From NCBI GenBank assembly GCA_964443275.1, contig CAYUCE010000063.1:1-9989 (forward strand): a stretch of DNA of 9,989 nt. Reading direction: 5' to 3'. The notes under the pieces were generated by a model that saw only the letters and a list, made by a program, of their open reading frames with translations, made no database searches and was not told where the DNA came from. The position numbers were made by a program, and so were the translations under genes. Shown here in pieces: positions 6,352 through 9,989 of the stretch. Positions within the stretch are counted from its first letter, which is position 1. The number at the start of each line of letters is the position of its first letter. The DNA is from CAYUCE01 sp964443275. GTDB lineage: Bacteria > Bipolaricaulota > Bipolaricaulia > CAYUCE01.

Positions 6352-7554
6352 ATGTCAATTGTGTCCATAGTCAGAGTTCAAAATGAGAAGGTGGAAAATG
6401 CTGTAAAGAAAGCTATTTCCTTAACTAATAGTTTTGAATCTATCCCATGGAATAAATCAAAGGTTATGATAAAACCCAATACGGTAAACCCGTCAAAATC
6501 AGGCTCAGGAGTAGTTACCGATGCAAGGATTATAGAGGCGGTAACCAACTTGGTTTCAGAGAAAAATCCAAAAAGGCTAGTTATTGGAGAGGGCTCCTCA
6601 GTCGGATATGATTTCCCTGAATATTTGGACTCTATGCATTGTATGGAAGTGGCAGGTGTTTTAGAAGTCGCCGATAAATTGGGGGTTGAGGTCGTTGACC
6701 TGAATCGAGATGAGCAAGTGGGGATAAATGTGCCAGAGGCTTACGTTATGGATAACTTTGCTGTGGCTAAAACAGCTTGGAATTCTGATGTTATTATAGA
6801 CTTACCTGTCATTAAAACACATGTGCGCACAGGCATTACATGTGGACTTAAGAATATGAAAGGAGTATTGCCCGGTCAATGGAAGAAACGTACTCATCAA
6901 CTTGGATTAGACAAAGGAATTGTTGATTTAAACCGTGCGATGAAACCAACTTTCACCATAGTAGATGGAATTGTTGGTAGAGAGGGTACACATACTGATG
7001 AATCCGATAAAGTGCCTTTAGGTCTGATTTTGGCAGGAGGCGATGTGGTGGCAGTGGATACAGTCTGTGCGGCTGTCGCTGGCTTTGACGTAGATGAAAT
7101 TTTACACGTACAACTGGCGGCTGAAGCCGGTCTTGGTACAGCTAACTTGAATCTCATTGAAGTTCGAGGAGAAGGAATTGAGGATGTTAGACGCCAATTT
7201 GTCCCCTATCTGGAAGCTGCACAAAATCTTTATGGTGGTGCAAAAATCATCGAAAAGGGCACCTGTACTGGCTGTATGGGAGAGGTTGTAAGCCTCTTTA
7301 TATACCTAAAAGAAGCGGGATTCGAGGATAGATTGTCTGATTTGGCATTGATTATGGGAACTCCTGAGGGGATACCCCCTTTAGATAAAACACCGGTTGT
7401 AATTGGTCGATGCGCTCGGAAATTTAGTAATTTGGGAGTGTACGTTCCAGGTTGCCCCCCACACGGTACAAAGATTACTAATGCGGTATGTGAAGCTTTC
7501 AAAATAGATCGAAACGTGGTACAGAGTGCAATTGATAATCTACACAAATCTTAA
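6352..7554 (+). CDS. DUF362 protein with C-terminal cysteine motif resembling a [4Fe-4S] site
   Basis: A 400-residue, probably cytoplasmic protein without signal peptide or membrane segments. The DUF362 domain fills about residues 1-275, with MIKPN (39-43), GEG (79-81), LPVIKTH (151-157), GLKNMKGVLPG (165-175), IVDGIVGREG (203-212) and AGGDVVAVDTV (228-238). DUF362 has no settled biochemical function. Many members end in a ferredoxin domain; here the last 100 residues instead carry C305-TG-C308, GRC354 and VPGC368PPHG, four cysteines in the order seen in hydrogenase small subunits and NuoB. An iron-sulfur or other redox role is inferred. I chose ATG 6352 because AGAGGAG (6336-6342) lies nine bases upstream and MSIVSIVRV is a typical start; an in-frame TTG at 6325 has no ribosome-binding site. 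It separates the KDPG aldolase from the KDG kinase gene. Confidence 0.85.
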   Translation: MSIVSIVRVQNEKVENAVKKAISLTNSFESIPWNKSKVMIKPNTVNPSKSGSGVVTDARIIEAVTNLVSEKNPKRLVIGEGSSVGYDFPEYLDSMHCMEVAGVLEVADKLGVEVVDLNRDEQVGINVPEAYVMDNFAVAKTAWNSDVIIDLPVIKTHVRTGITCGLKNMKGVLPGQWKKRTHQLGLDKGIVDLNRAMKPTFTIVDGIVGREGTHTDESDKVPLGLILAGGDVVAVDTVCAAVAGFDVDEILHVQLAAEAGLGTANLNLIEVRGEGIEDVRRQFVPYLEAAQNLYGGAKIIEKGTCTGCMGEVVSLFIYLKEAGFEDRLSDLALIMGTPEGIPPLDKTPVVIGRCARKFSNLGVYVPGCPPHGTKITNAVCEAFKIDRNVVQSAIDNLHKS

Positions 7555-7650
7555 TATTTCGAATAGAGATCCTTACTTAAATGTAGCATATCTAGAACCG
7601 CTGGTCCTTACTAAGAACTTGTAGATTGGACAAAGGAGGTTTGATTAAAG

Positions 7651-8640
7651 ATGAGTTACGACATTGTAACCTTTGGGGAGACTATGATCAGGTTATCTGC
7701 ACCGGATTACAAGAGACTGGAGCAGACAGAGACTATGAATGTGAATGTAGGTGGTAGTGAATCGAGTGTGGCTATTGCTATCCGTCGTTTAGGTCTTACT
7801 ACTGCATTTGTTACTCGACTTACTTCCAACCCCCTAGGTCGGATGGTGGAAAATAAGGTAAGAGAACACGGGGTGGATACCTCGCATATCGTTTGGACGG
7901 ATGGTGATCGGGTAGGGACGTATTTTTTAGAACATGGAGCCAACCCCAGGCCCAGCGCAGTAATTTATGATAGGAAAGATTCAGCTATAAGCAAGATAAA
8001 ACCGGGCATGGTAGATTGGGAAAAGGTCTTTAAAGACACCCGGCTGTTTCACACCAGCGGTATAACCCCGGCTTTAAGTAAGTCGACAGAGGAAGTAACC
8101 GAGGAAGCCTTGAAGGCAGCCCAAAGTGCGGGAGTAAAGGTGAGTATAGATTTAAACTATCGTTCCAAGCTGTGGAGCCAACAAGAAGCTAAAGAATGCA
8201 TGACCCGTCTGATGGATTATACTGATATACTGGTGACTACGGAAGAGGATACAGAGAGGGTCTTTGACATAGTGGGAGAAGATTACGAAGAGGTTGCCCA
8301 CAAGTTGGCGGCCAAATTTGGCTTTGAAGCGGTGGCTATTACTTTACGAGAGAACATATCCATGTGGCGAAACAACTGGACGGCTATAGCTTATGCGGAT
8401 GGTACCATCTATGATGACATGACCTATGAACTGGAGCTTGTGGATAGGGTAGGGGGAGGAGATTCATTTACGGCCGGCTTCTTATACGGTTACTTAACCG
8501 GTGACGTCCAAAAAGGCGTAAAATACGGAAACGCCACCTCGGCCATAAAACAAACCAATCCGGGAGACATAAACTGGGCAACTTTGGAAGAGGTAGAGAG
8601 TCTGGCCAAAGGTGGAGGTAGGGTAAGGATCAGCCGATAG
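7651..8640 (+). CDS. kdgK: 2-keto-3-deoxygluconate kinase (PfkB/ribokinase family)
   Basis: ATP-dependent sugar kinase that phosphorylates 2-keto-3-deoxygluconate to KDPG, the substrate of the upstream Eda aldolase. It has 329 residues. The N-terminal PfkB signature is GGSESSVAIAIRRLG (34-48); the ATP/anion-hole signature DRVGGGDSFTAGFLYG (265-280) carries the catalytic base D271; DLNYRSKLW (167-175) is a motif I associate with KDG kinases rather than fructokinases or ribokinase. ATG 7651 is preceded by AAAGGAGGT (7632-7640) at a slightly long spacing of eleven bases from GGAGG; an in-frame stop at 7642-7644 rules out any longer start. Six T follow the stop codon region at 8641-8646 without a hairpin, so transcription probably continues into the next gene. 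Confidence 0.92.
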   Translation: MSYDIVTFGETMIRLSAPDYKRLEQTETMNVNVGGSESSVAIAIRRLGLTTAFVTRLTSNPLGRMVENKVREHGVDTSHIVWTDGDRVGTYFLEHGANPRPSAVIYDRKDSAISKIKPGMVDWEKVFKDTRLFHTSGITPALSKSTEEVTEEALKAAQSAGVKVSIDLNYRSKLWSQQEAKECMTRLMDYTDILVTTEEDTERVFDIVGEDYEEVAHKLAAKFGFEAVAITLRENISMWRNNWTAIAYADGTIYDDMTYELELVDRVGGGDSFTAGFLYGYLTGDVQKGVKYGNATSAIKQTNPGDINWATLEEVESLAKGGGRVRISR

Positions 8641-8660
8641 TTTTTTAGTGAAGTAACTGC

Positions 8661-8706
8661 CACTCTCAATATCACCACATGAAACTGTAAGCTTTAGTTT
8701 AGAGTG
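8661..8706 (+). repeat. Nested inverted repeats in the kdgK-rraA gap
   Basis: CACTCT (8661-8666) pairs with AGAGTG (8701-8706), and inside it AAACT (8682-8686) pairs with AGTTT (8696-8700). The structure occupies half of the 86-bp gap and ends seven bases before the AAGGAGGA ribosome-binding site (8713-8720) of the next gene. There is no T-run after it, so it does not look like a terminator; it might influence mRNA processing or translation. Confidence 0.3.
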
Positions 8707-8726
8707 AGAATAAAGGAGGAAATAAT

Positions 8727-9422
8727 TTGATATCCAAGGATATAATATCGGCATTAGAAAGAATAGACACCCCGGCAATTACCAATGCTGTGGCCACTTA
8801 TGATGACTCGCTGGGGATTTACGATGCTTGGTTTGGTAAATGGTATACGGACACCACAATTAAATGTATGTATCCAGAATGCGGTCCTCGAGTTGGCTAC
8901 GTGGCCACAGTTACTTACTCACTAGAAAATCCATATAACGGTAGGCAAACTAGCAAGTTGGATCTTCCGGAACATTTAGATAAAACTAATAAACCTATTA
9001 TTCTATGTGCAAAACAAGATTTCCCTCCCGAACTTAAGAATCGGGTAGGCCTCTTTGGAGGAATAATGGCCAACAGATTTAGTGCTTTAGGGGTTACCGG
9101 GGTTATATCTGATGGTCCGATGAGGGATTATGATGAAATTAAAGAGGAAACGGATATACAGATGTTAGTAACAGGTTTGACTCCTGCTCATGGAAATTTC
9201 GCGGTTAGATCGGTAGGTACCCCAGTAAAGATTTGCGGGATGAATGTGATGCCCGGAGACATGGTTCATATGGACCTACATGGAGCATGTAAATTTCCTG
9301 AGGAGTATGCTGAAGTAATTTTGAGGCAAGCAAGAGATAGGTTAGAGGAAGAATCAGCGAAAAAATCATTTTTCCAAGGGGAAGATTTTAGCTTGGGAAA
9401 GTGGAAGGAAAAAAACGAATAA
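8727..9422 (+). CDS. RraA-family protein (HMG/CHA aldolase or oxaloacetate decarboxylase-like)
   Basis: A 231-residue cytoplasmic protein of the RraA/HMG-aldolase fold. The family core is GGIMANRFSALGVTGV (111-126) followed by ISDGPMRD (127-134), in which D129 and R133 correspond to the metal- and pyruvate-binding Asp and Arg; GDMVHMDLHGACKFP (177-191) is the conserved C-terminal segment. Enzymes of this family are divalent-metal-dependent class II pyruvate lyases cleaving 4-hydroxy-4-methyl-2-oxoglutarate and similar acids, often also decarboxylating oxaloacetate; others bind RNase E, unlikely here. Translation starts at TTG 8727, six bases after AAGGAGGA. In this cluster it could act on a 2-oxo acid or retro-aldol intermediate of the same pathway, which is inference. 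Residues 35-75, with WFGKWYTDTT, are less family-like to my eye. Confidence 0.87.
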   Translation: MISKDIISALERIDTPAITNAVATYDDSLGIYDAWFGKWYTDTTIKCMYPECGPRVGYVATVTYSLENPYNGRQTSKLDLPEHLDKTNKPIILCAKQDFPPELKNRVGLFGGIMANRFSALGVTGVISDGPMRDYDEIKEETDIQMLVTGLTPAHGNFAVRSVGTPVKICGMNVMPGDMVHMDLHGACKFPEEYAEVILRQARDRLEEESAKKSFFQGEDFSLGKWKEKNE

Positions 9423-9589
9423 AAACGATCTAAATTTGATCTCACTGGTCAAGTGGACTCCACAAGGGTAGGAAAGCCGGTCTTACACCTACTAAAAAAG
9501 AAGCGTTTAGTATCCTTATATATTATAGTGACTTGAAAAAATCTTCCAAAGAGACGGTCTAAAGCCCATTTTCTCTAAAAGCTTACCTG

Positions 9590-9618
9590 TTGCTGGAATA
9601 AATAATTTATTCTATAAT
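9590..9618 (+). promoter_or_regulatory. Candidate promoter for the AOR gene
   Basis: TATAAT at 9613-9618 is a perfect -10 box, 17 bp downstream of TTGCTG (9590-9595), which matches the -35 consensus only in its first three bases. The local sequence is A/T-rich, which raises the chance of a random hit. If used, transcription would start near 9625 and leave a 250-base untranslated leader before the AOR start at 9875. Confidence 0.45.
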
Positions 9619-9807
9619 TTGATTTAAAAGTTACTTCAATGTGTGGGCTAGTATTTAGCGCTCTTTGAGGAGAATAATCTATATATTATATAAACGCCGC
9701 TATAGAAAGCAGGTGTCTGTTGAACCCTTAACCGATCAATTAAACGCCTAATGAGATTCTCGCTTACAACAAACTATGGTGCTTCTATGAGAGAAGTAAT
9801 TTTTATG

Positions 9808-9843
9808 GTGGGCCGGTTGGTACAGATGTGTACCTAACCGCAC
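9808..9843 (+). promoter_or_regulatory. Strong leader hairpin upstream of the AOR ribosome-binding site
   Basis: CGGTT-GGTAC (9814-9823) pairs with GTACC-AACCG (9830-9840) across a single bulged T at 9835, enclosing a six-base loop. GTG (9808-9810) and CAC (9841-9843) can extend the stem past a GGC bulge. TGTG (9827-9830) could instead pair with CACA (9841-9844), giving an alternative fold. It lies 17 bases before GGAGG (9861-9865). There is no T-run, so it is not an intrinsic terminator; a regulatory leader structure is possible. Confidence 0.45.
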
Positions 9844-9874
9844 ATTTCTAATTCCTACTTGGAGGTGGGTTTTT

Positions 9875-9989
9875 ATGAGTAAAATCTTAAGAGTAAGCAT
9901 GGACAAGCAAGAGGCTAATTTTGAAGAAACCCCGAAGAAATATCAAAACCTGGGCGGACGAGGGCTTACTTCTTCTATTATTGCGGGCG
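9875..9989 (+). CDS. aor: Aldehyde:ferredoxin oxidoreductase, N-terminal fragment
   Basis: ATG 9875 follows GGAGG at 9861-9865; the frame stays open to the window end, giving the first 38 residues of what is normally a protein of about 600. The start MSKILRVSMDK, then a gap, then YQNLGGRGLTSSIIAG matches the opening of the tungsten-containing AOR family, where a short strand KILRVDL is followed by the invariant LGGRG that contacts the tungstopterin. AORs oxidise aldehydes to acids with reduction of ferredoxin, or run in reverse. Placement after KDG-type aldolase and kinase genes suggests it handles an aldehyde released by sugar-acid cleavage, for example glyceraldehyde. Family assignment is good despite the short fragment; substrate is unknown, and the catalytic domains lie outside the window. 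Confidence 0.82.
   Translation, partial: MSKILRVSMDKQEANFEETPKKYQNLGGRGLTSSIIAG

Larger units (their letters stand above)
9423..9874 (+). other. 452-bp non-coding region before the AOR gene
   Basis: No convincing gene is present on either strand. The region holds a GTGGACTCCAC palindrome (9453-9463), a hairpin-capable GTAGG/CCTAC repeat with inner AAG/CTT (9468-9492), a promoter-like element (9590-9618), a second weaker one (TTGAGG 9665-9670 and TATATA 9687-9692), a duplicated octamer TAAACGCC (9691-9698 and 9741-9748), a CTTCT/AGAAG stem followed by TAATTTTT (9782-9802), and a strong hairpin (9808-9843). A 28-codon ATG frame at 9751-9837 lacks a ribosome-binding site. No clear terminator for the preceding gene was found. 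Confidence 0.5.

Noticed and set aside
8641..8646. T-run after kdgK as an intrinsic terminator
   Set aside because: No stem immediately precedes the six T, so a Rho-independent terminator is not supported.
9751..9837. 28-codon ATG frame in the AOR leader
   Set aside because: No Shine-Dalgarno sequence, ends inside the strong hairpin, and the peptide is not recognisable; likely chance.
9423..9874. Firm assignment of a molybdenum/tungsten cofactor riboswitch
   Set aside because: The location is suggestive, but I cannot reproduce the conserved core by eye, so it is kept only as a hypothesis.
1..9989. CRISPR arrays, tRNA/rRNA genes, insertion sequences or prophage parts
   Set aside because: No regularly spaced repeats, tRNA-like cloverleaf, transposase or integrase sequence was seen; the window is metabolic throughout.

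Overview
The window reads as one stretch of co-directional (+ strand) catabolic genes from an anaerobic bacterium of low to middle G+C. Shine-Dalgarno sequences of the AAGGAGGT type, GTG and TTG starts, and the start of an aldehyde:ferredoxin oxidoreductase (AOR) point to a clostridia-like or other strictly anaerobic fermenter or syntroph. The solute-binding protein has a twin-arginine signal and no lipoprotein cysteine. That would fit a cell with an outer membrane (a diderm Firmicute or Synergistota-like lineage) better than a classical monoderm, but this is inference and I do not name a taxon.

Layout. Positions 1-191 are the C-terminal end of a rhamnulokinase-like FGGY kinase from a preceding rhamnose locus, followed by a possible 26-codon remnant. 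A near-consensus sigma-70 promoter (375-403) with a 19-bp palindrome just downstream (412-430) precedes an IclR/KdgR-type regulator (453-1202). Next is a complete tripartite tricarboxylate transporter (TTT): substrate-binding TctC (1339-2352), a strong hairpin (2381-2416), small membrane subunit TctB (2437-2901) and large membrane subunit TctA (2907-4388). The metabolic genes follow: a DapA-superfamily lyase (4549-5472), a KDPG/KHG aldolase of the Eda family (5533-6183), a DUF362 protein with a cysteine-rich C-terminus (6352-7554), a 2-keto-3-deoxygluconate (KDG) kinase (7651-8640) and an RraA/HMG-aldolase-like protein (8727-9422). After a 452-bp non-coding stretch, a probable tungsten-dependent AOR begins at 9875 and runs off the window.

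How the genes may work together. TTT transporters import carboxylates. KDG kinase plus KDPG aldolase form the lower Entner-Doudoroff branch for sugar acids (KDG to KDPG to pyruvate plus glyceraldehyde-3-phosphate). The DapA-family protein keeps the Schiff-base lysine and tyrosine but lacks the residues expected of a true dihydrodipicolinate synthase, so it may cleave an unphosphorylated 2-keto-3-deoxy sugar acid to pyruvate plus an aldehyde. An adjacent AOR could oxidise such an aldehyde with ferredoxin. The coherent inference is an operon for uptake and cleavage of a sugar acid, or a related keto-deoxy acid, under a KdgR-like regulator. The actual substrate and the upstream dehydratase are not visible here.

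Most notable points: the DUF362 C-terminus, whose CxxC...GxC...PGCPP pattern recalls the proximal iron-sulfur cluster motif of hydrogenase small subunits and NuoB; three unrelated pyruvate-lyase families in one cluster; a hairpin splitting the transporter genes; and long, potentially structured leaders before the DUF362 and AOR genes.
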